Positions 25,078-34,014 of a stretch of DNA of 57,083 bases are shown here, in pieces. Every line of letters begins with the position of its first letter. Positions within the stretch are counted from its first letter, which is position 1. The notes beneath the pieces were generated by a model. The model made no database searches. It had not been told where the DNA came from and saw only the letters and a program-made list of their open reading frames with translations. Both the position numbers and the translations under genes were made by a program. The DNA comes from Archaeoglobaceae archaeon (GTDB lineage Archaea; Halobacteriota; Archaeoglobi; Archaeoglobales; Archaeoglobaceae), in contig JASKJN010000002.1 in assembly GCA_030153385.1 (NCBI GenBank), positions 1 through 57,083 on the forward strand. The letters run 5' to 3'.

Positions 25078-26565
25078 ATGAAGATAAAGCTCAATGGAAA
25101 TGAAGTTGACGCACCACATAATGCAGTTATTGGCGATATTCTGCCTCATGAAGAGCGTCTTGTCGCTATAATCAGAAATAGAAGAGATCAAGAAAAGCTT
25201 GTGGATACCTATAAGTTGCAAATCGGGAAGGAGACAGTAACTCTGAAAATAGAGAACAGAGAGATATGGGAAGCGATTGAAGAAAAGCTTGAGGGATTAG
25301 AGATTGCATGGAGAACAAAAAGGGTTCTTGCCCTTGGTCCTTTTTCCTGCGAGCTGAAGTGCTCAACAATTCAGCACGAATATGAGCCGGGAGAGGTCGT
25401 TCTTAGTCTTGCGGGAGGTAGTAAGGAAAGCACTTATCTTATGTTTACAGTTACAAGGTATCCAATTAGCCACTGCACTATCGCAGATGGGGTTGTTGGA
25501 AGAGTAATTGAGGGTTTTAGAGCTCTAAGAACACTCGAAATTGGTGATAAAATCGAAAAGATAATACCAGTTTTTGGCAGGGATACTTCTGGTACCAAGA
25601 TTAGGGCCAAAGGAGACGATAGACTTCTCGAGGGGGACGAAATTTATACCAGAGCATTTATAAAACTTATAAAAGAGCTTCCAAATGCTTCTGAATATGC
25701 AATGAGTGTTTTTGAAAGAAACAACAGGGTAGAAGAGGTTACAAACACTTATATAAGATTTAAGGGTATAAAGGGAATCAAGATCGGAGAAGAAAATGCA
25801 AAAAAGAGAATGAGAGGGGCAGTTACCATAAGAAGAACTGGAAAGAATGCGGGTGACATTTACATTTACCTCCGAGATAGAATGCCTCACAAAGACCACT
25901 GTGTCGTAGGATTCGTTGAGAGTGGTATAGAGCTTCTCGAAATCGCTCAGAAAGGGGATAGGATAAATATTCTTACGGATCCAAGCAAAATCGATCTTGT
26001 CGGCTTAACTCAGGCGGAAGCACAAGAATTGCTTGCCAAAAAAGGATTGAAGCAGGTTAGAGAAGGAGATAAAGAAGATAACGCTGTTGTAGTATCGCAG
26101 TTGCCAGAGACGACCTTTGAAATTTTATCGAGAGGAGAAGTTGCCACTTTCGGCGTTAGCCCGAATAAAATCGTTAAGGTAAAGATATTCGACGATGTCG
26201 CTCCAAAAACCGCTCAATATTTCAGAATTGCATCTGGACTTGTAGGAAAAAAAGTTGGAAAGCTTCCGCTATATTTCAAAACAAAAGATCTTGCGATTTT
26301 CAAACCGAATATTTCCTTCGATGAACCTCTAATTCCTGAAAACACCCCAAAGGGGAGCGTAAATGCTGGTGAAATCGGAATTACGAACATGTCCAGAAAA
26401 CACGCAGGACTTATAGGTGTGAGGTTTAGTGAGAGTAAGGAATTCGGGCCTACTGCAGAGCGTTTTGAGTCTACGAACATCGTGGGCTTAGTTTTGGAGA
26501 ACCTTGAAGTCGTCAAGGCGTCAAGAGAAGGAGATAATATTTACATAGTAGAGGTGGAAAGATGA
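25078..26565 (+). CDS. Methanogenesis marker protein 3 (UPF0288)
   Basis: This 495-residue protein matches marker 3, found across MCR-bearing archaea and, from published work, associated with the MCR activation complex. The start at 25078 (MKIKLNGNEVDAPHNA) follows a TATA box at leaderless spacing; a longer open frame to 24868 is antisense to atwA and unlikely. Conserved blocks include the Cys pair CELKCSTIQHEY (about 95-105) and ISHCTIADGVVGRV. A C-terminal part (VKIFDDVAPKTAQYFRIASG) resembles a cyclophilin-like barrel. It is the first gene of a five-gene marker operon and overlaps the next gene by four bases. Confidence 0.9.
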   Translation: MKIKLNGNEVDAPHNAVIGDILPHEERLVAIIRNRRDQEKLVDTYKLQIGKETVTLKIENREIWEAIEEKLEGLEIAWRTKRVLALGPFSCELKCSTIQHEYEPGEVVLSLAGGSKESTYLMFTVTRYPISHCTIADGVVGRVIEGFRALRTLEIGDKIEKIIPVFGRDTSGTKIRAKGDDRLLEGDEIYTRAFIKLIKELPNASEYAMSVFERNNRVEEVTNTYIRFKGIKGIKIGEENAKKRMRGAVTIRRTGKNAGDIYIYLRDRMPHKDHCVVGFVESGIELLEIAQKGDRINILTDPSKIDLVGLTQAEAQELLAKKGLKQVREGDKEDNAVVVSQLPETTFEILSRGEVATFGVSPNKIVKVKIFDDVAPKTAQYFRIASGLVGKKVGKLPLYFKTKDLAIFKPNISFDEPLIPENTPKGSVNAGEIGITNMSRKHAGLIGVRFSESKEFGPTAERFESTNIVGLVLENLEVVKASREGDNIYIVEVER

Positions 26566-27341
26566 AGGTTCGCTATTTTGTCCTTTCGCCAGACGCAGGC
26601 ACAACGCCGGAAGAACTCGTTTTTAGGATCATTGAATCAGGCTTCAACGGGATTGTAAAGGAAACCTGCTTTGGAGCCATCGTGGAGGGCGAAGATCTGG
26701 AGGTTGACAAACTAGCTGAAAGGCTCAGAAAAGAATATTACTATGTTTTCTCCAAGGAAAGAGGATATCCCATCGGAGATAAAAGAATCTGCAGAGCGGA
26801 ACGTGGTGGAGGGGCGAGAACTGGATTTTATCAGATCGAATACGAGTCTGAGTTTCTACCACTGCTTTCAGAGGCGTTAAAAGATTTTAAAATTGAAAGA
26901 GCAAAAAATCCGAAGAAGGTAATCGTTCACCCGATAAACAGCCTTATTCTTGCGGATCTGATCGAAAGAAGTGGACACCAACCACTAACAATGATGGCAG
27001 AGATCCGTAAACTTGTCAGAAATCCTGAAATCGATGCACCGCCGAGAAATATAACAACAGAAGACGTAATAAGGGGCCTGAAGTATGCATCCATAGAAAT
27101 GCCCTCTGGAATAAGAGGCAGACTCGGAGTTTGGGATGAGCTTATACAGAGTGCTGAAGCGGGATTAATTGCGAATTACGAATACGCATTCGGATGTGCT
27201 GGTTGCACGCACAACGATGTGCTGATATACTTAATAAAATCGAAGGGCATTCCATTTGTAAAGCTGAACCTCCCTAAAACCTATGAAGAGGCGAGAAAAT
27301 TCGTTGAAGAAATTTTCAGCTTTTTAAAAACTCTGGGGTGA
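26562..27341 (+). CDS. Methanogenesis marker proteins 6 and 5, fused
   Basis: This single 259-residue frame contains two marker proteins that I know as separate neighbouring genes in classical methanogens. Residues 1-115 match marker 6 (KETCFGAIVEGE, FSKERGYPIGDKRICRAERG). From about residue 120 the sequence matches marker 5 (IVHPINSLILADLIERSGHQ, SIEMPSGIRGRLGVWDELIQ, AFGCAGCTHNDVL). The joint is a short linker (ERAKNPKKV) without a stop. Functions are unknown; their strict occurrence with MCR suggests maturation or activation. The Cys residues in CAGC could bind a metal or cluster. It overlaps MMP3 by four bases and is followed by MMP15 after four bases. Confidence 0.87.
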   Translation: MKVRYFVLSPDAGTTPEELVFRIIESGFNGIVKETCFGAIVEGEDLEVDKLAERLRKEYYYVFSKERGYPIGDKRICRAERGGGARTGFYQIEYESEFLPLLSEALKDFKIERAKNPKKVIVHPINSLILADLIERSGHQPLTMMAEIRKLVRNPEIDAPPRNITTEDVIRGLKYASIEMPSGIRGRLGVWDELIQSAEAGLIANYEYAFGCAGCTHNDVLIYLIKSKGIPFVKLNLPKTYEEARKFVEEIFSFLKTLG

Positions 27342-27345
27342 GTAA

Positions 27346-28599
27346 ATGGTAAAAGTAGCTTTGATCTCATGTGGAGCGGAATACAGTGGCGTATACCATG
27401 AGATTCAGAAGGCAATCGAGATCGTTGGCGGTGAGCTTGTGATTCCAGAGGTCGATCTCGAGGATGTGAAAGAAGTTGACGAAGAGTTTGGCATCGCTGT
27501 AAAAGGAGGAGACCTAAAGCTTATGATGGCAAGGGCAAAGTCCGTTGCTGAAGAAAGATGCGATGCGGACGCAGCATTCGTTGCTACATGCTTCAGATGT
27601 GCAGAGGGTGCTTTAGTTAGAAATGCAGTTAGAAAGTTCCTTCAGGAGTATCGAATTCCAGTGGTTTCATATTCATTTACTGAAAGAAGCAAGGCTGCTA
27701 ACTTTCTGTTGAGGATGGAAGCTCTTGTGAACATTGTCAGAAGAAAGCACCTGCTTGCAAGAACCAAGCATGAGGGGTTAACTGTTGGTGTCGACTCTGG
27801 ATCGACCACTACCAAAGCGGTTGTTATGAGGGATAACGAGATCATAGGCACCGCCTGGCGTCCTACTGTTGACATAATCGAGACCGCAGACAAGGTTCTT
27901 GAAGAAGCTTTAACCATGGCGGGAGTGAAGCTATCTGAAGTCGAAATAATTGGCACCTCTGGTTATGGGAGATTTCTAATCGGAAAGCATTTGAAGGCTG
28001 GGATAATCCAAGATGAGATCACGGTGGGAGCAAAAGGGGCGACTTTTCTTGCAGGAAAACAGAAAGGTGATGCGACGATCCTCGATATAGGGGGAATGGA
28101 TAACAAGGCGATCACTGCCCATGACAGCATCTCTGATAGCTTTACTCTTGGCGGGATCTGTGCTGGTTCTTCGGGGAGGTTTTTAGAGACAACCGCAAGA
28201 AGACTCGGGGTGGACATAACTGAATTCGGAGAGATGGCAGCTCGCGGAGACTACAGAAAGATAAAGATGAACTCCTACTGCATAGTCTTCGGAATGCAGG
28301 ATCTTACAACCGCGTTGGCTGGAGGGGCGAAAGCGGAGGATGTTGCTGCAGCGGCATGCAGAAGTGTGATAGATCAAATTATAGAGCAACAGCTTCAGGA
28401 GATAACCATTAGAGAGCCAATAATTGAGGTTGGTGGGACTTCACTGATAAAGGGTCTTGTAAAAGCTGTTAGAGAGGCACTGGGAATGGAAGTGATAGTG
28501 CCGAAGTATTCTCAGTTTGCCGTTGCCACAGGAATAGCTTTCGTAGCGTCTGGAGTAAGGGAGGAGTCGAGATATGAGGTTAGTAGTAAACTCGCCTGA
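27346..28599 (+). CDS. Methanogenesis marker protein 15 (BadF/HgdC-type ATPase)
   Basis: This 417-residue protein is an ASKHA-fold ATPase of the BadF/BadG/BcrA/HgdC type. HgdC-type activators carry a dimer-bridging [4Fe-4S] cluster and drive low-potential electron transfer by ATP hydrolysis. An N-terminal domain of about 140 residues precedes the phosphate loop VGVDSGSTTTKAV. TLGGICAGSSGRFLE holds the conserved Cys for a bridging cluster, and a DIGGMDNKAI loop is present. It matches marker 15. By analogy it may supply low-potential electrons for MCR activation; this is inference. It overlaps MMP17 by 26 bases. Confidence 0.9.
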   Translation: MVKVALISCGAEYSGVYHEIQKAIEIVGGELVIPEVDLEDVKEVDEEFGIAVKGGDLKLMMARAKSVAEERCDADAAFVATCFRCAEGALVRNAVRKFLQEYRIPVVSYSFTERSKAANFLLRMEALVNIVRRKHLLARTKHEGLTVGVDSGSTTTKAVVMRDNEIIGTAWRPTVDIIETADKVLEEALTMAGVKLSEVEIIGTSGYGRFLIGKHLKAGIIQDEITVGAKGATFLAGKQKGDATILDIGGMDNKAITAHDSISDSFTLGGICAGSSGRFLETTARRLGVDITEFGEMAARGDYRKIKMNSYCIVFGMQDLTTALAGGAKAEDVAAAACRSVIDQIIEQQLQEITIREPIIEVGGTSLIKGLVKAVREALGMEVIVPKYSQFAVATGIAFVASGVREESRYEVSSKLA

Positions 28600-29128
28600 C
28601 GAAGAGGGAAAAATGGCTTACGAGAGAACTATAAGCACAGTGCTCGCAGAATCGACTATAAAGGGGCTTATAAAGAGCGTTTACGCTTATGGTGATCCGA
28701 AGGAACCTGTGTTTATCCTTATAATCCATTTTGCAAAAGGGGGCGGAGTATTGAAATTCTCAGAAGTCGTCACGCTTAAATTTGCCAGAGACGGCGTTAT
28801 CGCGGTCTGTGAGAACGACAAGCTCATACCAGAGGTCTTAAGAATACTCTGGGAGAAATACGGGAGAGAAAAAGTGGAGCAGTTGAGCAGATATGAGATA
28901 ATGGTTAAGGGCGAAATTAACGATGATGTGCTCAATGCGGTTGTTTTCGATCCAGAGAAAGAGCTGATGGTTAGCCTGATGGATATCATTCTGAGAATAG
29001 TGCCAGAGGGTTTCAGAGTCAGGCGCTACATTCGAAGAGAGAGTGTGATAGCTATTATCGCATCAGAAGATCCGATAAAGAAGGAATGGATTGAAAAAGC
29101 CTTAAGGCTAATGGAGGAAGGGATATGA
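28574..29128 (+). CDS. Methanogenesis marker protein 17
   Basis: This 184-residue protein matches marker 17 (DUF2102-like). Recognisable blocks are EKYGREKVEQLSRYEIMV and PEGFRVRRYIRRES near the C-terminus. From published work it belongs with McrC, MMP3, MMP7 and A2 in the MCR activation complex. The start within the MMP15 3' end (26-base overlap) aligns with the family; an internal ATG 13 codons later is possible. It overlaps the MMP7 start by four bases. Confidence 0.85.
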   Translation: MRLVVNSPDEEGKMAYERTISTVLAESTIKGLIKSVYAYGDPKEPVFILIIHFAKGGGVLKFSEVVTLKFARDGVIAVCENDKLIPEVLRILWEKYGREKVEQLSRYEIMVKGEINDDVLNAVVFDPEKELMVSLMDIILRIVPEGFRVRRYIRRESVIAIIASEDPIKKEWIEKALRLMEEGI

Positions 29129-30012
29129 TACCCCTAATATTCAACGGCGGAGTTTATGAACACCAGGAGTTTGAAAATCTCGTTTACGACCTTGGCGGAT
29201 TCGTTATAATGAAGAACTACGCTCAGACAGAGGTCACGATATTTTTCCTTGTTCCCGAAGAGGATCTCGAGAGGGTTAAGGAAAAGGCGTTGGAATTGAA
29301 GGCTGAACTGAAGAATGCACCTTTGGCGGGATCAGAGATCGCTGTAGTGGTCCCAACGATATCGATCTACCATCTCCCGCACCACTCATGCGACGTAGCT
29401 GAATACCTGCGAAGAAAGGGCGCAAAGACGAACATGGTTGGATTGTCCAGAGGTGTGGGGAAGAGACTTGCAATGCTAACCGCATTTGAAAGAGAACTCA
29501 TCAATGAGCACGATGTTGCTGTTTTCTTATTTGGAAACTTCAGAGAATGCGTTAGCGAGAAAATAAAGAAAATGTTGAGAGGAGTCACAATTCCCGCAGT
29601 TGCGACTGGATTTCCCAAGATCGAAGCGCCCGAAGGCGTGGAGTATGTGCCAAATCTGGGCAGAATAGTTGGGAAGTTTAGCAGAGAGAGTGACATAGAA
29701 CTTCTCGAAAAGGTAGCAAAGGCTGTTGAGAAACAGGTAGAGAAAAAAAGAAAGATCTTTGAACGATTTGACGTTCCACCTTATTACATAAAGAGCGAGA
29801 TCGAGAACCAGATTCCGGAAATCGAAGAAAGCCCATCGCCTGCACCCATAACTGTTAAGCTTGACGGGGTAAGAGTTAAACTTCCTTATGAAAAGTTTGG
29901 TGAAAGAATAAAGGATGTTCGCATCCTTGACTTCAGACTCGGAGATATCTGCAACGTTTTACCTTCTGTCATCGAGGGACAGACGCTGGTGAGAGTTGCT
30001 GGAGTTTGGTAA
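29125..30012 (+). CDS. Methanogenesis marker protein 7
   Basis: This 295-residue protein matches marker 7 (DUF2112). The N-terminus FNGGVYEHQEFENLVYDLGG, the HHSCDVAEYLRRKGAKTNM block and LSRGVGKRLA are typical, and GNFRECVSEKI holds a further conserved Cys. Marker 7 is reported as a component of the MCR activation complex. It ends the five-gene marker operon; a T-rich stretch (ggtatttttcct, about 30049-30060) may terminate transcription before the mtr promoter. Confidence 0.88.
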   Translation: MIPLIFNGGVYEHQEFENLVYDLGGFVIMKNYAQTEVTIFFLVPEEDLERVKEKALELKAELKNAPLAGSEIAVVVPTISIYHLPHHSCDVAEYLRRKGAKTNMVGLSRGVGKRLAMLTAFERELINEHDVAVFLFGNFRECVSEKIKKMLRGVTIPAVATGFPKIEAPEGVEYVPNLGRIVGKFSRESDIELLEKVAKAVEKQVEKKRKIFERFDVPPYYIKSEIENQIPEIEESPSPAPITVKLDGVRVKLPYEKFGERIKDVRILDFRLGDICNVLPSVIEGQTLVRVAGVW

Positions 30013-30085
30013 AGATCGATCAATATAATCAATATATTTATATAACTTGGTATTTTTCCTAAAAAAACTGGAAAAAAGAAAAAGA

Positions 30086-30095
30086 GTTATATAAG
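30086..30095 (+). promoter_or_regulatory. TATA box of the mtr operon
   Basis: The stretch gttatataag lies about 70 bases before mtrE, giving a predicted start near 30118 and a leader of about 45 bases ending in the strong ribosome site GGAGGGG (30153-30159) before the ATG at 30165. A second AT-rich element (aatatatttatataac, 30031-30046) lies further upstream. The gap 30013-30164 holds no other feature. Confidence 0.5.
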
Positions 30096-30164
30096 CAAAC
30101 TAACTTGAGACGGCAGATAAATTTAGAATATGGCCAGAAAAGGAGAAGTTGGAGGGGATAGAAA

Positions 30165-31061
30165 ATGATAGATGTGAACACTGGATTGGGGCTCGTTGCA
30201 CTAATGGGTGCAGCAGCCACCATTGCTGGAGCAGCAGAAGACCTCGAAAGTGATATTGGTTCCCAGAGCAATCCGAATTCTCAGGTTCAGTTAGCACCGC
30301 AGGTCGGAGTTCTACACAGAATCTTCAACAAGGCAATTTCAGGAGAGCCACCCGCTTATGCATTCTATTCGAGCATCGCTGCAACCGTGGCTTGGATTCT
30401 GATGAACGTAAACTTCAACATAATCGCAGCATTCGCAATTGGAGCATTCGTCGCATCGATTTTCCACGGGATCTACGCAAGCACCGCTTATATTGGAAGG
30501 CTTGCAAGTCAAAGGAGATACGGACAGCCGATATACCTGGACGTGATTTACAACCATCTCCCACCGATCATGGCTCATGGCTTTGTTGCCACTTTCTGCA
30601 TTCTCGGACTTTCTTACATCCTCTGGCATTACTTTGAGCATCCATTCCCGTTCGTAATGCTCGCATTCATCTGGGGAATAACAGTGGGAGCAATCGGTTC
30701 GTCAACTGGAGATGTGCATTATGGTTCTGAAAGAGAATATCAGAACAAACCCTTCGGCGCTGGTTTAAACGCTGCGTTATCGGGCAAAATCGTGACTAAG
30801 GCAGAAATAGGGACGAGAAGCAGTATAGACAACGCATGGTTCTGCGCCAAATTCGGAGGACCTGCAACTGGAATAACCTTTGGCCTGATAGTCTTCCTTG
30901 ACAACTGGAGGACTCTCGTTTTCGATCAGTTCATGGCGATCGTCGTAGGTTTTGTGATCGTTGCGCTTTTGATCGTTGCTAACTGGCTCCTCGAAGTCTG
31001 GGCAAGAAAGAATTACGGGCCTTATCCCGAGAAGCTTGCAATGCTTGAAGGAGGTGCTTGA
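30165..31061 (+). CDS. mtrE: Tetrahydromethanopterin S-methyltransferase subunit E
   Basis: MtrE is one of the large membrane subunits (298 residues, about six hydrophobic segments) of the Mtr complex, which transfers the methyl group from methyl-tetrahydromethanopterin to coenzyme M and pumps Na+. Diagnostic stretches include GAAEDLESDIGSQSNPNSQV and GSSTGDVHYGSEREYQN. It leads mtrEDCBAFGH, the same order as in methanogens, with a strong ribosome site. Confidence 0.96.
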   Translation: MIDVNTGLGLVALMGAAATIAGAAEDLESDIGSQSNPNSQVQLAPQVGVLHRIFNKAISGEPPAYAFYSSIAATVAWILMNVNFNIIAAFAIGAFVASIFHGIYASTAYIGRLASQRRYGQPIYLDVIYNHLPPIMAHGFVATFCILGLSYILWHYFEHPFPFVMLAFIWGITVGAIGSSTGDVHYGSEREYQNKPFGAGLNAALSGKIVTKAEIGTRSSIDNAWFCAKFGGPATGITFGLIVFLDNWRTLVFDQFMAIVVGFVIVALLIVANWLLEVWARKNYGPYPEKLAMLEGGA

Positions 31062-31062
31062 A

Positions 31063-31752
31063 ATGGACCCGATAACTATAATTCTTGGTCTAATCATTGC
31101 GGGCATTCTGATCGTTATCGGAGTTCATCTAATCCCGGTAGGCGGAGCTCCTGCAGCGATGGCGATGGCCACCGGTGTTGGAACTGGTACAGTTCAGCTC
31201 GCAACTGGCGCTGGGCTAACTGGGCTGGTTAGCGCGGGATACATGTACCACTTTGCGAATGTTCCGATAAGCTATGTTCTGCTTAGCGGTGCGGTTGGAA
31301 GCATGCTCATGCTCGGAATTACAATGCTTGTAGGAAACGTGGTATACATCTTTGGTGTGGGGGTTCCCCCGGTTTCAGCCAAGGTAAAGTTCGACCCGAT
31401 AACAAAGTACAGACAGGACATCTATGTGTCTCCAGGCACAGAAGGCCATGGAATTCCGACAGTTTCCTATGTCAGTGGGATAATTGGAGCATTCCTGGGT
31501 GGCGTTGGAGGTGCATTGACTTATGTTCTGCTAAATGAACTTGGCATATCTTCAGCAATCTCTGCTTTCATTGCGATAGGTTTCTTCCTCGCAAATGCTG
31601 TTCTCGCAGCCTACAACATTGCTGGAACTATCGAGGGATTCCATGATCCCAAGTTCAAGAGGTTGCCGAGGGCTATAGTTTCGAGCCTGATCGTTTCGGG
31701 CTTCATCGCAATCATATTGGTCTTTGCCACTAGTGGAGGTGTTGCACTGTGA
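31063..31752 (+). CDS. mtrD: Tetrahydromethanopterin S-methyltransferase subunit D
   Basis: MtrD is a membrane subunit of about 229 residues. The start is the ATG at 31063, two bases after the mtrE stop and preceded by GGAGGTG; a longer frame into mtrE exists but is out of register with the family. Features include the glycine-rich segment IPVGGAPAAMAMATGVGTGT and GHGIPTVSYVSGIIGAF. It is predicted to form, with C and E, the Na+-translocating part. It overlaps mtrC by four bases. Confidence 0.95.
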   Translation: MDPITIILGLIIAGILIVIGVHLIPVGGAPAAMAMATGVGTGTVQLATGAGLTGLVSAGYMYHFANVPISYVLLSGAVGSMLMLGITMLVGNVVYIFGVGVPPVSAKVKFDPITKYRQDIYVSPGTEGHGIPTVSYVSGIIGAFLGGVGGALTYVLLNELGISSAISAFIAIGFFLANAVLAAYNIAGTIEGFHDPKFKRLPRAIVSSLIVSGFIAIILVFATSGGVAL

Positions 31753-32558
31753 CGGTCTCTTCTTGTAATGCGAAGGCTGAAGCTGTTGAGGAGAAGAAGA
31801 TCTCGAACAACCTTATTATGGCTCTTGGCATTGTTGTTCCGCTGATAGGGATATATTTGGCATCGACTAACAGCCTCTTCGCTTTCCTCGGTGGAATAGC
31901 GATCATATTTGCAACGCTCTGGGGGGCAAATGGAGTCAGAACAGTGGCAAAATACGGCATAGGTACCGGTGTTCCCTCAGTAGGAATGGTTGCTCTTGGA
32001 GCTGCAGTTGCTGCAGTTGTGGTAGGTATTTACTTTGCAAGCAAAACCGTTTTACTTGCACCGGTTCTTGCGCTGATCTTCGCACTGCTCACGGGATTGC
32101 TCATAGGTCTGTCCGCGAGATATATTCTGAAGATGAACATTCCTGTGATGGTTCGCTCCATGACCGAGATATGCGGTGCTGGATCGCTGCTAATTCTTGC
32201 CCACGTAACAACGATAACGGGTTCATTCGATCTGCTTCATCTGAAGAGCTTATCTGAGACGGGGATTGTGCTTTTAGTATTCATAATCGGAGCTCTTAGT
32301 ATATTGCATCCATACAACGCTTGTCTTGGCGCGGACGAGAGACAGGGGAGGACACTAAAGCTATCTTTGGCAACAGGAAGTGCTCAGGTGATTTTAGCTG
32401 GGATAGCATCTCTGTATTTCATAGGACTCCCGGGAATGCTGACACTGCTTTTTGGCGCACTTGCATGGTTCGTAACTTACAGCATGTTCGTTAGAACGTC
32501 TTTTGAGGAGGGAATTGTTATGAATACTGGGCTCATACCGGAGGTTGAGCACAAATGA
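31749..32558 (+). CDS. mtrC: Tetrahydromethanopterin S-methyltransferase subunit C
   Basis: MtrC is a 269-residue membrane subunit starting at a GTG that overlaps the mtrD stop. It has about eight hydrophobic segments, and the conserved block ILHPYNACLGADERQGRTLK lies near residue 190-210. It completes the C/D/E membrane core of the sodium pump. It overlaps mtrB by four bases. Confidence 0.95.
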   Translation: MTVSSCNAKAEAVEEKKISNNLIMALGIVVPLIGIYLASTNSLFAFLGGIAIIFATLWGANGVRTVAKYGIGTGVPSVGMVALGAAVAAVVVGIYFASKTVLLAPVLALIFALLTGLLIGLSARYILKMNIPVMVRSMTEICGAGSLLILAHVTTITGSFDLLHLKSLSETGIVLLVFIIGALSILHPYNACLGADERQGRTLKLSLATGSAQVILAGIASLYFIGLPGMLTLLFGALAWFVTYSMFVRTSFEEGIVMNTGLIPEVEHK

Positions 32559-32851
32559 CGTTCGCAAAAGTTTCTTCTGAACCAGGTTTAGTGCTGGATG
32601 CAGTTAAAGGAGTTATTGGTGAAGAGAGAGAAGACCTGATCTTCTATCCACTCTCAGACATTGAGGAAGCGGTGAAGAAGCTTGAGGAAATTGCAGATGA
32701 TCTTGTAAACTCACTCGATCCGCTCAAGAACTTTAGAGCTTCATATCAGGGAAGAAACAAGAGCCTTTACTACGCGGGAATGACAACGGGAATCTTCTAC
32801 GGACTTGTTGTTGGGCTGATCATAGCCTTCTTAATTGCATGGGTGATGTGA
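32555..32851 (+). CDS. mtrB: Tetrahydromethanopterin S-methyltransferase subunit B
   Basis: MtrB, 98 residues, has a hydrophilic N-terminal part and a single C-terminal transmembrane helix (IFYGLVVGLIIAFLIAWVM). The DLVNSLDPLKNFRASYQGRN stretch is a family signature. It overlaps mtrC by four bases and is followed after one base by mtrA. Confidence 0.93.
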   Translation: MTFAKVSSEPGLVLDAVKGVIGEEREDLIFYPLSDIEEAVKKLEEIADDLVNSLDPLKNFRASYQGRNKSLYYAGMTTGIFYGLVVGLIIAFLIAWVM

Positions 32852-32852
32852 T

Positions 32853-33581
32853 ATGGTGAACAAGGTAGAACCTGCTCCCGGATGGCCGAAGATTAAGGGA
32901 GAATACTTGGTTGGCGATCCGAAAAGCTGTGTTGTTGTAGCGACTCTTGGAAGCCATCTTGACGAGAAAAAGATAATCGAAGCTGGAGCGGGAATGGCAG
33001 GGATATGCAAGACAGAGAATATAGGAATTGAAAAAATGGTCGCAAATATAATCGCAAATCCGAATATAAGATTCCTGATCCTGTGCGGGGCTGAAGTCAC
33101 CGGACATTTGACTGGAGATGCGATAGTAAACCTGCACAAGAATGGTGTGAAGAACAACAGGATAGTGGGTGCCAGAGGTGCAATCCCATATGTTCAGAAT
33201 CTCCCAGCAGAGGCCATAGAGAGGTTCAGAAAGCAAGTTGAGATCGTTGAGATGATAGGAGTCGAAGATCTGTCTGCGATAACAGCAAAGGTAAAAGAGT
33301 GTATCTCAAAGGATCCCGGAGCATTTCCAGAACCACCGATGATCGTGGAGATAAAGGAGGAGGGCAAAGAAGAAATTGCGGAAGGCGAGATGTTTCCCAT
33401 CCCCGGAGAGATCGCAAACATAGAATCTTGGGTCAGAGATCTCGAGCTTAAAGTGAAAGAAGTTGCTTTGCTGAACAAGTTCTCCGCTGGAGTGTATGCG
33501 GGAAGATTCCAAGGATTCTGGATTGGGCTAACCTTGGCAATGTTTGTTCTTGGAATTTTGATGTGGAGGGCGGGATTATGA
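32853..33581 (+). CDS. mtrA: Tetrahydromethanopterin S-methyltransferase subunit A
   Basis: MtrA is the corrinoid-carrying subunit. The 242-residue protein has the cobalamin-binding motif CGAEVTGHLTGDAI with His85, equivalent to the cobalt-ligand His84 of Methanothermobacter. A single C-terminal helix (FWIGLTLAMFVLGILMW) anchors it to the membrane. This full-length anchored form differs from soluble MtrA-like proteins found outside methanogens and argues for a real Na+-pumping complex. The stop overlaps mtrF in an ATGA. Confidence 0.97.
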   Translation: MVNKVEPAPGWPKIKGEYLVGDPKSCVVVATLGSHLDEKKIIEAGAGMAGICKTENIGIEKMVANIIANPNIRFLILCGAEVTGHLTGDAIVNLHKNGVKNNRIVGARGAIPYVQNLPAEAIERFRKQVEIVEMIGVEDLSAITAKVKECISKDPGAFPEPPMIVEIKEEGKEEIAEGEMFPIPGEIANIESWVRDLELKVKEVALLNKFSAGVYAGRFQGFWIGLTLAMFVLGILMWRAGL

Positions 33582-33778
33582 GCGGATTTCCGAAAATAAT
33601 GAAACCAAAAGCTGTGAAAATAGGCGAGATCGTTGGGAGAACCGAGTATAGCGCACAGCTTATTGCAAGAACACAAAAACTCGAATCGGGAGTGAACATG
33701 GCTGGTCTGACAGGCTTTGTTCTGGGGCTAATTTTCGCACTGCTATTGGTTCTGATCCCATTGCTCTGGGTGGGGTGA
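33578..33778 (+). CDS. mtrF: Tetrahydromethanopterin S-methyltransferase subunit F
   Basis: MtrF is a 66-residue subunit with an N-terminal soluble part resembling the end of MtrA and one transmembrane helix (FVLGLIFALLLVLIPLLW). The start at the ATG of the ATGA overlap is preferred over a longer frame that begins inside mtrA. It sits between mtrA and mtrG as in methanogens. Confidence 0.88.
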   Translation: MSGFPKIMKPKAVKIGEIVGRTEYSAQLIARTQKLESGVNMAGLTGFVLGLIFALLLVLIPLLWVG

Positions 33779-33782
33779 TCTG

Positions 33783-34010
33783 ATGGATAAAAAAGAGAAG
33801 GAAATTCCAAGAGCTTATGTCGACACCTCAGAATACTTGGCCCTACTGGAAAGAATAAAGAAGATTGAAGAGAAAGTGGAGTTCTTCCAGGCAGAGGTTG
33901 CACAGCAAGTAGGCAAAAAAGTCGGCAGAGATATCGGAATACTTTACGGGCTTGTTTTTGCCCTGATTATGGTGGTTATTTACCTTTTGCTTAAGGCTCC
34001 ATGGGGGTGA
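33783..34010 (+). CDS. mtrG: Tetrahydromethanopterin S-methyltransferase subunit G
   Basis: MtrG is a 75-residue subunit with an amphipathic helix (RIKKIEEKVEFFQAEVAQQ) and a C-terminal transmembrane helix (GLVFALIMVVIYLLL). A GGGTGA-type site in the mtrF tail precedes its ATG. It is followed by mtrH after four bases. Confidence 0.9.
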   Translation: MDKKEKEIPRAYVDTSEYLALLERIKKIEEKVEFFQAEVAQQVGKKVGRDIGILYGLVFALIMVVIYLLLKAPWG

Positions 34011-34014
34011 GAAT

